Positions 42,540 to 51,647 of a stretch of 64,000 nucleotides of DNA are shown piece after piece. Position 1 is the stretch's first letter; each line of letters opens with the position of its first letter. The translations under genes were made by a program, and so were the position numbers. The notes below the pieces were generated by a model. The model saw nothing but the letters and a program-made list of their open reading frames with translations, was not told the DNA's origin and ran no database searches. Where the stretch lies: the NCBI RefSeq assembly GCF_009928425.1, contig NZ_JAABNS010000002.1, forward strand, positions 1 through 64,000, given 5' to 3'. The stretch is from Pseudarthrobacter sp. ATCC 49987. Lineage in GTDB: Bacteria > Actinomycetota > Actinomycetes > Actinomycetales > Micrococcaceae.

Positions 42540-44465
42540 ATGATGACCGTACAAACTGACACACGCACCCCGTTTAGTCCGTACAGCCTGGCCGCGGGCG
42601 CTGAAATCACGGCAGTTCAAGGCATCCTGCGCTCCGCGGGGCTGCTGGGCGACACCAAACGCATCGCGTACCTGGGCCTGCTGGATCCCGCCAGGAATGC
42701 GCCGGAGGGAAGCGAGGACCGCAGGTTCCGGGTCTTCGTCCATGACGTGTCCGGAGGGCGCCCGGCCGACGTGACCGTCTCGGTGTCCAGCAGCGCGGTG
42801 ATATCCGTCGTCGAGCTGGACACCGCGGTGGCCGGTGAACTCCCCGTCCTGGAGGAAGAGTTCGAGCTCGTCGAGGAGCTTCTGGCCACGGACGAGTGCT
42901 GGCTTGAGGCGCTGGCCAACCGCGGCCTGGACGTCAGCAAGGTCCGCGTTGCCCCGCTGTCTGCCGGCGTCTTCGAGTACCCGGAGGAAAAGGGCCGCCG
43001 CATCCTTCGCGGGCTGGCTTTCGTGCAGGATTTCCCCGAGGACAGCGCCTGGGCCCACCCCGTGGACGGTCTCGTGGCGTACGTCGATGTGGTCAGCAAG
43101 GAAGTCACGCAGGTGCTGGACCTGGGCGCCATGCCGATTCCCGCAGAGCACGGCAACTACACGGACCCTGAGCTCACCGGTCCGCTCCGCACCACGCAGA
43201 AACCCATCAACATCACCCAGCCGGAAGGGCCCAGCTTCACCGTCACCGGCGGCAACCACATCGAGTGGGAAAAGTGGAGCCTCGACGTCGGCTTCGATGT
43301 CCGCGAAGGGGTAGTACTGCACAACATTGCGTTCCAGGACGGCGACCGGAAACGGAGCATCATCAACCGGGCGTCCATCGCCGAAATGGTGGTCCCGTAC
43401 GGAGATCCCTCGCCGATCCGGTCCTGGCAGAACTACTTCGACACCGGCGAGTACCTCGTGGGCCAGTACGCCAACTCCCTGGAGCTGGGCTGCGACTGCC
43501 TCGGCGAGATCACCTACCTCAGCCCCGTCATCAGCGACGCCTTCGGCAACCCCCGCGAGATCCGCAACGGCATCTGTATGCATGAGGAGGACTGGGGGAT
43601 CCTGGCCAAGCACAGCGACCTCTGGACGGGCATCAACTACACCCGCCGCAACCGCCGCCTGGTGATCTCCTTCTTCACCACCATCGGCAACTACGACTAC
43701 GGCTTCTACTGGTACCTCTACCTCGACGGAACCATCGAGTTCGAGGCCAAGGCCACCGGCGTCGTCTTCACCTCCGCCTACCCGGAGGGCGGATCGGCCA
43801 ACATCTCCCAGCTCGCCCCGGGTCTGGGCGCACCGTTCCACCAGCACCTGTTCAGCGCACGCCTGGACATGGCAATCGACGGTCTCACCAACCGGGTCGA
43901 GGAAGAAGACGTGGTCCGGCAGGCGATGGGCGAAGGCAACGAACGCGGCAACGCCTTTTCCCGGAAGCGCACGCTCATTGCCCGCGAATCCGAGGGCGCG
44001 CGCGAGGCCGACGCCCGCAACGGCCGGACCTGGGTCATCTCCAACCCGCAGTCACGGAACCGCCTCGGCGAACCCGTGGCGTACAAGCTCCACGCCGAAG
44101 GCCAGCCCACCCTGCTGGCGGACCCGGAGTCCTCGATTGCCCGGCGCGCCGCGTTCGCCACGAAGGACCTGTGGGTCACCCGGCACGCCGACGCGGAGCG
44201 CTACCCCACCGGCGACTTCGTGAACCAGCATTCCGGGGGAGCGGGGCTGCCGGCCTATGTTGCCCAGGACCGGGACCTGGACGGCCAGGACATCGTGCTC
44301 TGGCACACCTTTGGCCTCACGCACTTCCCGCGTCCCGAGGACTGGCCCATCATGCCCGTGGACACAGCCGGCTTCAAGCTGCGCCCGGAAGGCTTCTTTG
44401 ACCGCAGCCCCGTGCTGGATGTGCCGGCGAATGCACAGCCGGCCGGTGGCCACTGCCACAGCTGA
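42540..44465 (+). CDS. tynA: Copper-containing primary-amine oxidase
   Basis: 641 residues, a close counterpart by memory of Arthrobacter globiformis phenylethylamine oxidase (638). With start ATG 42540 the key residues are offset by three: TPQ precursor Y385 in TIGNYDYG, catalytic base D301 in YFDTGEYL, and copper ligands H434 and H436 (PFHQHLF) and H595 (LTHFPRPED). The enzyme makes its own topaquinone cofactor and oxidises primary amines to aldehyde, ammonia and peroxide. Control by the divergent TetR and the FeaR-like AraC is inferred. A second ATG immediately follows the first. Confidence 0.95.
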   Translation: MMTVQTDTRTPFSPYSLAAGAEITAVQGILRSAGLLGDTKRIAYLGLLDPARNAPEGSEDRRFRVFVHDVSGGRPADVTVSVSSSAVISVVELDTAVAGELPVLEEEFELVEELLATDECWLEALANRGLDVSKVRVAPLSAGVFEYPEEKGRRILRGLAFVQDFPEDSAWAHPVDGLVAYVDVVSKEVTQVLDLGAMPIPAEHGNYTDPELTGPLRTTQKPINITQPEGPSFTVTGGNHIEWEKWSLDVGFDVREGVVLHNIAFQDGDRKRSIINRASIAEMVVPYGDPSPIRSWQNYFDTGEYLVGQYANSLELGCDCLGEITYLSPVISDAFGNPREIRNGICMHEEDWGILAKHSDLWTGINYTRRNRRLVISFFTTIGNYDYGFYWYLYLDGTIEFEAKATGVVFTSAYPEGGSANISQLAPGLGAPFHQHLFSARLDMAIDGLTNRVEEEDVVRQAMGEGNERGNAFSRKRTLIARESEGAREADARNGRTWVISNPQSRNRLGEPVAYKLHAEGQPTLLADPESSIARRAAFATKDLWVTRHADAERYPTGDFVNQHSGGAGLPAYVAQDRDLDGQDIVLWHTFGLTHFPRPEDWPIMPVDTAGFKLRPEGFFDRSPVLDVPANAQPAGGHCHS

Positions 44466-44468
44466 GCC

Positions 44469-44936
44469 ATGACCGTCGCAGGGGGCCTGGGCGGCCGCGC
44501 CGGCATCGTCTTCCATTCCCGGATCTGCGCCGCCGTGACAGCGGCGTCGTGCCTGGCGCACCTGTGGCTGGTGGCCGCGAACCAGCACGGGACGTGGCTG
44601 AACCTGCTGATGCTCGCCATGGTGGCGGTGTGCCTGCCGTGCGCCGCGCACATCTGGCGGCAGGGACGGGCCGGCGCCCTGCGGCAGGTCATGGCCTCGG
44701 CACTGGCGATGACCGGGGTGCACGCGGTCCTGCTCCTCGGGGCCGGAGCCGGCGCCTCGGCACATGTCCACCAGGGCGCGGCCACCGCAGCAGCCGGAGC
44801 GGCACCCCCGGGCGCCGGGGCGCTGCTGGCGGTCATTGCGCTGGAAATGACGACGGCGCTGCTCGCCGCGACGCTCCTGGCCCGGCTCCGGGAGCGTCAG
44901 GCGTGGGAACGCGCCAGCCACGAACTCAGTCGTTAA
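44469..44936 (+). CDS. Small polytopic membrane protein of unknown function
   Basis: 155 residues with four hydrophobic segments (ICAAVTAASCLAHLWLVA, LNLLMLAMVAVCLPCAAHIW, MASALAMTGVHAVLLLGAG and ALLAVIALEMTTALLAATLL) and an Ala/Gly-rich loop containing HVHQGA. It begins 3 bp after the amine oxidase stop, so it is probably co-transcribed with it. Its 3' end overlaps the convergent helicase gene by 11 bp. Histidines in the loop and between helices could suggest copper handling for the oxidase, but that is speculation. Confidence 0.65.
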   Translation: MTVAGGLGGRAGIVFHSRICAAVTAASCLAHLWLVAANQHGTWLNLLMLAMVAVCLPCAAHIWRQGRAGALRQVMASALAMTGVHAVLLLGAGAGASAHVHQGAATAAAGAAPPGAGALLAVIALEMTTALLAATLLARLRERQAWERASHELSR

Positions 44937-47900
44937 ACAGCCCGGCCAGGTCCTCCGCCGTGAGTGCCCCACCGGAGAGCGCGTCGCCTTCCATGACGTC
45001 GGCGAACAGCTGGGACTTCCGGGCCTTGAGCGCCATGACCTTTTCCTCGATGGTGTCCTTGGCGACGAGCCGGTACACCATGACGTTGCGGGCCTGCCCG
45101 ATCCGGTGCGTGCGGTCCACTGCCTGCGCCTCCGAGGCCGGGTTCCACCACGGGTCCAGCAGGAACACGTAGTCCGCCTCCGTGAGGTTCAGGCCGAAGC
45201 CACCGGCTTTGAGGCTGATCAGGAACACCGGGGCGGCGCCGTTCTTGAACTCATTGACGACGTCGGTGCGGTTGCGGGTGCTGCCGTCGAGATAGCAGAA
45301 CTCGATGTTCTCCTCGACGAGCCGCTCGCGGACCTTGCCCAGGAACCCGGTGAACTGGCTGAAGATGAGGGCGCGGTGCCCTTCCGCCACCAGGTCCTCC
45401 AGCTGTTCGAAGAGCACGTCGAGCTTGCTGGACCGGACCCCCGAGAGCGAGGGATCGATCAGCGAGGGATCCAGGCTGAGCTGCCGCAGCAGCGTGAGGG
45501 ACTGGAAGATCGTGAAGCGGTTCTTGTTGACGTCGTCGATCAGTCCCAGGATCTTCTGGCGTTCGCGCTGCAGGTGCGTCTGGTAGACCTTCTGGTGCCG
45601 CGGGTTCAGCACAACCTCGAGGATCTGCTCCTGCTTGGGCGGAAGGTCGTGGATGACCTGTTCCTTGGTGCGCCGCATCATCAGCGGGCGGACCCGACGC
45701 CGGAGCTTGTCCAGCTGGGCCTTGTCGCCGTTCTTTTCAACCGGCTTCTGGTAGGACTCGGCGAACCGCTTCGGGCTGGAGAAGAGCCCCGGCGCCACAA
45801 TCGAGGTGAGCGCCCAGAACTCCATCAGGTTGTTCTCCAGCGGGGTGCCGGTGATCGCGAGTTTGAACACCGCCGGAAGCTTCCGGGCACACTGGTAGGC
45901 CTTGGACTGGTGGTTCTTGACGAACTGGGCCTCGTCCAGGACCAGCCCGGCCCACTCCTTGGAGGCGTAGGCCTCGTAGTCGATCCGGAACAGGGCGTAG
46001 GACGTAATGACGATGTCCGCACCGGCCATCGCCTCCGTGGGGCTTGAGCCGCTCTTGGCGAAGGTTTCGCTGATGGCGCGCACGGTCAGACCGGGCGCGA
46101 ACCGCGCGGTCTCCGCCTCCCAGTTGCCCACGACACTTGTGGGGGCCACCACCAGAAAAGGCGCAGCACCGGGCGCAGCACCGGGCGCAGCGCCAGGCAC
46201 CGTGGCGGCAGCGCTGCCGTCGGCAGCTGCAGCGGGAGCAACTGCCGCGTCCTTAGCGGCGCAGATCAGCGCCAGCGCCTGCACGGTCTTGCCCAGGCCC
46301 ATGTCATCGGCCAGTACCCCGCCGAGTCCGTGGCGGTAGAGGAAACTGAGCCAGTTGAAGCCCTCCAGCTGGTACGGGCGAAGCTCGGCATTGAGGGTTG
46401 CCGGCAACGGCAGGCCCTTCGCGCCGCCTTCCAGCAGCCCGCCGACAGCCTCGCGCCAGGCCGCGGCCTGCTGGTCCACAATGCCGAGTTGCGCCAGTTC
46501 GTCCCAGAGCCCGGCCTGGAATCGGCTGATCTGCAGTGGGGCGTCCTTGTTGTCCTGCAGTTCCCGGGCCTCTTCAATCAGGGCCCGGAGCTGGTGGAGT
46601 TCGGGCAGGTCCAGAGAGAAATAGGCCCCGCTGGGGAGCAGCATCTTGGTCTGGCCGGCCGCCAGCGCGGAGAAAACGGCCGCGAAGGACACCGGCTGGC
46701 CCTCCAGGGAAATCTGGATGCCCAGGTCGAACCAGTCCCGCTGCTCGGTGGCCTTCGTGGAGATGGACACGACCGGCGCCTCTTCGGCCTCCCGGTAGTC
46801 GGCGATTTCGCCGGCCGTGTCCACCGAAACGCCGGGGACCTCGCGGAGCCCCGGGAGCAGCTCCTCGGTGAACGCCAGGGTGTCCAGGCCGCTGAGTTCC
46901 GCCGAGGCTGACAGCCGCGGCGTTCCCCAGCCTCCCGTGGCCGACTCGCCTAAGGCTGGAACCACATCCCAGGGCTGCCCGACTGCCTCAAGGATGCGGG
47001 CCTCGGCAGGGTCGTCGCGGTAGCCGTGATCGCCGGGGTGGCGCCACAGCGGCTGGGCCGTGACGAGCTTGCCGGACTTGTAATGCCATTCCCAGTGCAG
47101 CCGGACCCGGTGGTCGGCGCCGTAGTTGGCCAGCAGCGACAGGGTGGGTACGGCCAGCTGGGGCAGCTCCACGGACTCGTCGGAGGCTGTGACCCGGGCG
47201 CTCTGCTTGAGCTTGGGATAGAAGCCGGTCAGGAAACGGCTCTCGTCCCGGGCCGGAATGTGCAGCGTGGTTCCGGCCGTGACGAAGGTCAGGAGTTCCT
47301 CACTGAGGCCGCCTTCGAGCGGGGCGAGCGTAATGACGGCGTCCGTCGGTGCGGCTCCGGGCAGTGCGTCCGGGCCGGAGGTCAGGAAGATCCCGTGGGC
47401 GGGGCGTCCGATGGTCCCGACGGAGGCCGGATCGACCACCTCCCCCTCAACGGTGATGGTGGGGGCGAGCGACAGCCCGCCGTCGTCCGCGTCGCCGGCA
47501 GCCGGCAGCACAACGGTGCCGTCCGCCTCGGCGGGGACCGGCGCGGCGCCGAAGCGGGCCAGGTTGAGCCCGACGGATGCCGGCTGCTCAACGAACCGCA
47601 CGGGTTCCGCCCCGCGGCTGTGGACGAGGGCGACGCCGATCTTCCGGGCCTGGGCCAGCAGGCTCCACAGGTTCTTGCCAGCGTAGGTGTTCAGGCCCAG
47701 CCACAGCCCCGTCCCCGCGTGCTGACGGTTCGCCAGGGCGGTGTGTGACGCGAGGAACTCCTGCATCCACTCGACGTGGGCCTCGTTGCACTCGCGCCGG
47801 TAGCTCAGGTAGCTCAGGGTGTTCCAGGAGACGTCGCCGCGGATCCATTTTCCCTTCGCGCCCATGATCACCGGACGGGCCTTAAGCTGGCGGACGCTGC

Positions 47901-48417
47901 GCAGCGGGTCGCGGCGCCCGGTGTAGGAGAAGTGCGGGGCGGGTTCTTCAATTTCGAACTGGAGTGCCAGCGGGATGCCATTGGTGGACTGCGTGATTCC
48001 CGGCTGGGCAATCAGCGGGCTGAGCGCCTGTTCCCAGTCCGGCACGTCAAGCACCGGGGCCGGCCGGGACAGTCGGCTGACGTCGGCGGGGGCCAGCAGC
48101 TGGACACGGATCGCAGGGTTGTCCTCGGCCGCGAACAACAGGGCGGCAACATGCTTGCAGTCCTTCCGGACCGGGCAGCTGCACACCCCCACGGTGCAGC
48201 TCCAGCCGCCCGCCTTCCGGACCAGCTTCGCCGTCGTCGAATACGGCACATCGGAGCCGCCACGCACCTTGCCGAGCATGAGACCGGTGGCGGCGTCGAA
48301 GGACATACCCGAAACGCGGCTCCCCATGGCGTAGGCAAGTCCGGCCGCCAGGGAGCGGTCGTTGATCGCGGGAGTCTGTATTGCCAGTGCCGCACTCTCG
48401 TCCGGATGGGATGGCAT
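44926..48417 (-). CDS. SNF2-family helicase with SWIM zinc finger
   Basis: 1163 residues. The N-terminal SWIM finger is C79-x-C81...C87-x-H89 (VCSCPVRKDCKHV). A long SNF2-associated region follows (about 100-650). The ATPase core has motif I DDMGLGKT (catalytic K about 710), motif Ia VVAPTSVVGNW, DEAQ as motif II (about 828), ITGTPLENN, and the C-terminal RecA domain with ALIFSQFTGFL, LKAGGFGLNLTEADYV and DRTHRIGQ. Such proteins translocate on duplex DNA and remodel protein-DNA complexes. Odd: a low-complexity Ala/Pro/Gly insert lies between motifs I and Ia (DNA repeats near 46160-46196). Confidence 0.92.
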   Translation of the reverse strand: MPSHPDESAALAIQTPAINDRSLAAGLAYAMGSRVSGMSFDAATGLMLGKVRGGSDVPYSTTAKLVRKAGGWSCTVGVCSCPVRKDCKHVAALLFAAEDNPAIRVQLLAPADVSRLSRPAPVLDVPDWEQALSPLIAQPGITQSTNGIPLALQFEIEEPAPHFSYTGRRDPLRSVRQLKARPVIMGAKGKWIRGDVSWNTLSYLSYRRECNEAHVEWMQEFLASHTALANRQHAGTGLWLGLNTYAGKNLWSLLAQARKIGVALVHSRGAEPVRFVEQPASVGLNLARFGAAPVPAEADGTVVLPAAGDADDGGLSLAPTITVEGEVVDPASVGTIGRPAHGIFLTSGPDALPGAAPTDAVITLAPLEGGLSEELLTFVTAGTTLHIPARDESRFLTGFYPKLKQSARVTASDESVELPQLAVPTLSLLANYGADHRVRLHWEWHYKSGKLVTAQPLWRHPGDHGYRDDPAEARILEAVGQPWDVVPALGESATGGWGTPRLSASAELSGLDTLAFTEELLPGLREVPGVSVDTAGEIADYREAEEAPVVSISTKATEQRDWFDLGIQISLEGQPVSFAAVFSALAAGQTKMLLPSGAYFSLDLPELHQLRALIEEARELQDNKDAPLQISRFQAGLWDELAQLGIVDQQAAAWREAVGGLLEGGAKGLPLPATLNAELRPYQLEGFNWLSFLYRHGLGGVLADDMGLGKTVQALALICAAKDAAVAPAAAADGSAAATVPGAAPGAAPGAAPFLVVAPTSVVGNWEAETARFAPGLTVRAISETFAKSGSSPTEAMAGADIVITSYALFRIDYEAYASKEWAGLVLDEAQFVKNHQSKAYQCARKLPAVFKLAITGTPLENNLMEFWALTSIVAPGLFSSPKRFAESYQKPVEKNGDKAQLDKLRRRVRPLMMRRTKEQVIHDLPPKQEQILEVVLNPRHQKVYQTHLQRERQKILGLIDDVNKNRFTIFQSLTLLRQLSLDPSLIDPSLSGVRSSKLDVLFEQLEDLVAEGHRALIFSQFTGFLGKVRERLVEENIEFCYLDGSTRNRTDVVNEFKNGAAPVFLISLKAGGFGLNLTEADYVFLLDPWWNPASEAQAVDRTHRIGQARNVMVYRLVAKDTIEEKVMALKARKSQLFADVMEGDALSGGALTAEDLAGLFND

Positions 48418-48516
48418 GTGCGCACTACTTTCAGCAGTTGGTCATCTGATCCATCTTAGCGAGCCTGGCGGGACTCCCCGAACCCATGGGACAAGGGACC
48501 ACAGTGAGTGCTTCGT

Positions 48517-48882
48517 CTACTGGACCATGACCGGTGCCGGGCGCGCTGTGTCGAAGAGGCGCGCGGCCAGCCGGAGCAGGTGTGCAGGTGCATCTGCCTC
48601 GCCGCCGTCGTTTTTGTGTCCGAGGAACACAACCGTCCCGCTGACGGTCTCCTCGAGATGCAGACCTGCTTCGCGGATCAGCACTTCGGCCCGGACGTTC
48701 AGGGGCAGGGGGATGAAGTCTGCCTCGTCGTTCAGATAGGCGTGCCAATCCATGCAACTGATTGCTCCGACGTTTCCTTCAACCAGGGTCTGCCGTGTGG
48801 CAAGAGCCGTGTCGATCTCCTCGACGCGAATGGGGTGGCTCAGGCGGGCCGGGATAATCAGGGCGGTACGAGTCTGGCGCAT
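48517..48882 (-). CDS. DUF3846-like protein
   Basis: 121 residues. The pattern TALIIPARLSHPIRVEEID, then LVEGNVGAISCMDWHAYLNDEADFIPLPLNVRAEVLIREAG and GTVVFLGHKNDGGEADAP, matches DUF3846, a small domain common in phages, plasmids and integrated elements. ATG 48882 follows an AGAAAGA site. It has no enzymatic motif that I recognise. It lies beside an A/T-richer stretch, which hints that this spot has received foreign DNA. It is upstream of, and co-oriented with, the helicase gene, 99 bp away. Confidence 0.7.
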   Translation of the reverse strand: MRQTRTALIIPARLSHPIRVEEIDTALATRQTLVEGNVGAISCMDWHAYLNDEADFIPLPLNVRAEVLIREAGLHLEETVSGTVVFLGHKNDGGEADAPAHLLRLAARLFDTARPAPVMVQ

Positions 48883-49513
48883 GACCGGGTCTTTCTGTGT
48901 TTGAACAATCGACAATTTCCACAGGCCTGAAACGCGGTCCAACCGGAAATCACCCGGTGCCCGGTCGGAGCATTGTGAAACGCCCGGTATCGTCCGCTTG
49001 GCGTGCATTTAATCGTTTAGCGCGAACTTGGACCGACGCCCTGGTGGCTTGCGTCTCCGCCTGTCACCGTGACCTGCCTGCCGCTGGTGCATCAGGGCTT
49101 AGGTGTCACCTCTGGCTTTTTCGCGGCTTTGCGAACAGCATTTCGCTGGTTTCGTTTTTTGCCTTTTTCTCGGCTCTCTTTTCGAGAATCGACTTTCCCG
49201 TTTTCTTGGCATTGACATTTCTGGGAGACTTTCCTGACAATGGAATCACGCCTTTCTAAACGCTATCTACCCATCACCATACCTACTTATATTTTAAATG
49301 CCAGTCCACGTGTTTAGGGCGGATTATGGACCGTGCTGGGACCCAAAAGAGCCCGGGATTTAAACGTCCGAACGAAGGCACAACCTGAAGAGCGTTGGCC
49401 GGGTCACCCAAACTTCGCCGGACGTTCAGCTGCGGCTCAACCGCAGCGCCGGCGGTGCCACGTACCGTGAAAGGGATCGGAGCACCACCCGCCTTAAGCA
49501 GTGAGGATTTTCC
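48883..49513. other. 630-bp A/T-richer intergenic region
   Basis: No supportable gene. From about 49120 to 49330 the sequence is markedly richer in A/T and in pyrimidine runs than the rest of the window. Short open frames here have no ribosome sites or family features. It may be a remnant of inserted DNA or a regulatory region. Confidence 0.5.
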
Positions 49514-50383
49514 ATGAGCAACGGCCTTTCCACCACCCTGCCCGCCACCGGTTACGCGACGGTCCTGCCGCGGGCGGTCATCAACGGCAGCGACGCGGAC
49601 GTCGTTGACGCAAACGTGGACGTGGTCAATGCCATGTACGCGGAGTTGCTCGACATCGAGGAAATCGCGCCGAACGCGCTGCGCAGCTACTACGTCGACT
49701 TCTACCTGACGCAGTCGCTGGGCGGCGGGTTCGCCCAGTACGTCTTTACCGCGCCCGAACGCCAGGACATCGACGCCTACATCCGGGCCGGGCTCGAAAG
49801 CATGGGGGCCGCCGCTCACCTGGACCTCTTCAACCGCACCGTGGCTGCCTTCGATTCCCTCTCCGAGGAGGAAGCAGACGCGTATCTTGATGGGGACGCG
49901 GATCTGGACAGCGGCACGGACGGCGTCCCGGACGTGGTCGGACTCCTGGAAGAGCTCGACAGCGAGTTCGAAACCCTGCTGGAGACCGAAGACATCATCG
50001 CGCTGAACGCCGCGTGGCTCCGGGACCTGGCAGACCTCCTGGTCCTGGACGAGGAGGAGCTCGACCGCCACATCGCCGAGCGTGTGTCCCGGATCCCGAA
50101 CCTGGCGGAGCGCCAGGCCGAGGCCGCTGAAGGTGATCTGCTCGACATGCCGGAATTCGAAATGATCATCCGCGAGCTCTGCGACGTGGCAGGCCACACC
50201 CTCCTGAAGATCACCATGGGCGACCCCAACTATGACCACGAGGGCCAGACCACCCTGGCCTGGCATTTCACCACGGACCAGGGCGAGTTCCTCATGCTCG
50301 AGGACGAACGCGAAGCGGTCATGATCCACCCGGAGAGCAAGGAGATTCTGGCCGCCGTCGAGTTCGAGGTCGAGGACGACTGA
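49514..50383 (+). CDS. DMP19/DUF4375-like cytosolic protein
   Basis: 289 residues, very acidic. The segment NALRSYYVDFYLTQSLGGGFAQYVFTAPE (about 54-82) resembles the YY-VDxY...GGFxQF pattern of the DMP19/DUF4375 family, whose founding member is a Neisseria DNA-mimic protein. The remainder is helical and rich in Asp/Glu, with DGDADLDSGTDGVPD, and ends in VEFEVEDD. ATG 49514 is preceded by GTGAGGA. No membrane segments. The acidic surface agrees with a DNA-mimic idea, but that is inference. The family match itself is moderate. Confidence 0.55.
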   Translation: MSNGLSTTLPATGYATVLPRAVINGSDADVVDANVDVVNAMYAELLDIEEIAPNALRSYYVDFYLTQSLGGGFAQYVFTAPERQDIDAYIRAGLESMGAAAHLDLFNRTVAAFDSLSEEEADAYLDGDADLDSGTDGVPDVVGLLEELDSEFETLLETEDIIALNAAWLRDLADLLVLDEEELDRHIAERVSRIPNLAERQAEAAEGDLLDMPEFEMIIRELCDVAGHTLLKITMGDPNYDHEGQTTLAWHFTTDQGEFLMLEDEREAVMIHPESKEILAAVEFEVEDD

Positions 50384-50392
50384 GCCCGAACA

Positions 50393-50420
50393 ACTGCCAC
50401 CGGCCGCGGCCGGCGGCAGT
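50393..50420. terminator. Bidirectional terminator
   Basis: ACTGCC/GGCAGT and CCGGCC/GGCCGG form a 12-bp stem with one internal mismatch (50393-50420), between the convergent DMP19-like and lipoprotein genes. Confidence 0.65.
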
Positions 50421-50432
50421 GATGGCCGGCAG

Positions 50433-50972
50433 TTAGTACCCGGAGGTGCCGGTGATCATGTCACCTGAGGGGGCCACGAGGTACCAGACGCTGCCCACAC
50501 CCTGGCCCCGGATGTCCCCGGCCGCCGCATCCTTGGCGTAGTAGTACACGGGCATCCCGTTGATGGTCAGCTGCTTCTTGCCCTCCGGGGTGGCGATGGT
50601 GCCCACGGTGCCGGTGACGCCGTCGACCGTTGGCGTGTCACCGGCGGCGAGGGCCGGAGGCCATGCGGCGATGCACCCGCCGGTGCAGGTGCTCGTCCCG
50701 GAGTCTTTGACGTCCTTCGTGTAGAAGTAGACGCTCATGCCTTTGCCGTCGACGACGATCCTGCCGGCGGTGGAATCCGCGACCTTGAGATCCGGCCCGG
50801 CCGCGGCCGGTGCAGAGGTGGAAGCCGGAGCCGAACCCGCTGCGGCACTGCCGGGCGGCGTCGTGGCGGCCGCCGGCGTCGTGGACGTGGCAGTCCCGCT
50901 GGTGCCGGCACAGCCGGAGAGCAGTGCGGCGAGGGCGAAAGCGGACAGGCCAATGCTGAGGTGCTTTTTCAT
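50433..50972 (-). CDS. Secreted lipoprotein with repeated Y-x-[FWY]-x-x-D motif (COG4315 type)
   Basis: 179 residues, with AAGGAGCAGC before ATG 50972. The lipoprotein signal ends at the cysteine of ALLSGC (residue 21). After an Ala/Thr/Pro linker come two repeats with the family motif, MSVYFYTKD and MPVYYYAKD, each followed by Gly-rich strands, and CTGGCIAAWPPALA provides the conserved Cys-x3-Cys-x4-WPP element. Function of the family is unknown. Homologues are often targets of ECF sigma factors. The divergent ECF gene and the matching promoter at 51025-51052 support that here. Confidence 0.85.
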   Translation of the reverse strand: MKKHLSIGLSAFALAALLSGCAGTSGTATSTTPAAATTPPGSAAAGSAPASTSAPAAAGPDLKVADSTAGRIVVDGKGMSVYFYTKDVKDSGTSTCTGGCIAAWPPALAAGDTPTVDGVTGTVGTIATPEGKKQLTINGMPVYYYAKDAAAGDIRGQGVGSVWYLVAPSGDMITGTSGY

Positions 50973-51024
50973 GTGCTGCTCCTTGAGTCGAACCGGCCAA
51001 CTGGCCAGGCCGGCGCTAACCGTT

Positions 51025-51052
51025 ACGACGCCTCCGGAGGAAGAATGGTTCA
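51025..51052 (-). promoter_or_regulatory. ECF-type promoter for the lipoprotein gene
   Basis: On the minus strand TGAACC (51052-51047), exactly 16 bp, then CGTCGT (51030-51025), 53 bp before the lipoprotein ATG. It is identical in layout to the promoter of the adjacent sigma gene. Confidence 0.65.
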
Positions 51053-51078
51053 CAGGACTGCGCCCCGGAACCCGTACG

Positions 51079-51106
51079 TGAACCGTTCCGGCGATCCGCA
51101 CGTCAT
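51079..51106 (+). promoter_or_regulatory. ECF-type promoter for the sigma factor operon
   Basis: TGAACC (51079-51084), 16 bp, then CGTCAT (51101-51106), 41 bp before the sigma gene ATG. It resembles the TGAACC-N16-18-CGT class known for mycobacterial SigL, and implies autoregulation. Confidence 0.65.
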
Positions 51107-51146
51107 AGGGGGAACAGGCGCACAAACCCACCCGGGGAGGACGGTC

Positions 51147-51647
51147 ATGTCGCTCGACGAAGACGTGGTGGCGGCGATTTACCGCGACCACGGGCCGGCG
51201 CTCAGGCGTTTCGTCCTGAGTGCCTGCCGGGATCCGCACATGGCGGACGACGTCGTGCAGGAAACAGTGCTGCGGGTCTGGCAGCAGGCCCCCCAGATCA
51301 CGGGAAGCCTGCGCAGCTACCTGTTCCGGACGGCCCGCAACATCATGATCGACAACTACCGCAAGGCCCAGCGCCGGCCCCGCGAGGCGACAGAACGGGA
51401 CCTGGCAGACCCGGCCGACGGCGAGGAACGCGTGGACGAACTCCTCAACCGGGTACTGATGGAAGAGGCGCTGCTCCGGCTCAGCGCGGAGCACCGGGAC
51501 GTTCTGGTGGCCCTCCATTACCGCCGCTACACCGTGCAGGAGGCATCGGTCAGTTTGAATATCCCCAGCGGAACAGTGAAGTCCCGCGCGTTCTACGCCG
51601 TGCGGGCCCTCCGGACGATCCTTGATGAGATGGGGGTGCAGCGGTGA
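51147..51647 (+). CDS. ECF RNA polymerase sigma factor
   Basis: 166 residues with GGGGAGGA before ATG 51147. Region 2 is AIYRDHGPALRRFVLSACRDPHMADDVVQETVLRVWQQAPQ (about 11-50, with LRSYLFRTARNIMIDNYRKAQRRP). Region 4 is LSAEHRDVLVALHYRRYTVQEASVSLNIPSGTVKSRAFYAVRALR (about 113-158). It belongs to the SigK/SigL-like group of actinobacterial ECF factors. It overlaps the anti-sigma gene by 4 bp (GTGA), so the two are coupled, and it should recognise its own promoter and that of the divergent lipoprotein gene. Confidence 0.93.
   Translation: MSLDEDVVAAIYRDHGPALRRFVLSACRDPHMADDVVQETVLRVWQQAPQITGSLRSYLFRTARNIMIDNYRKAQRRPREATERDLADPADGEERVDELLNRVLMEEALLRLSAEHRDVLVALHYRRYTVQEASVSLNIPSGTVKSRAFYAVRALRTILDEMGVQR

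Noticed and set aside
42420..43847. Upstream extension of the TetR frame across the amine oxidase gene
   Set aside because: Overlaps a gene with confirmed active-site residues. The GTG at 42419 has a ribosome site and begins the TetR fold.
48897..49259. Open frame of about 120 codons in the A/T-richer region
   Set aside because: No ribosome site, no recognisable domain, unusual residue composition. It is probably random.
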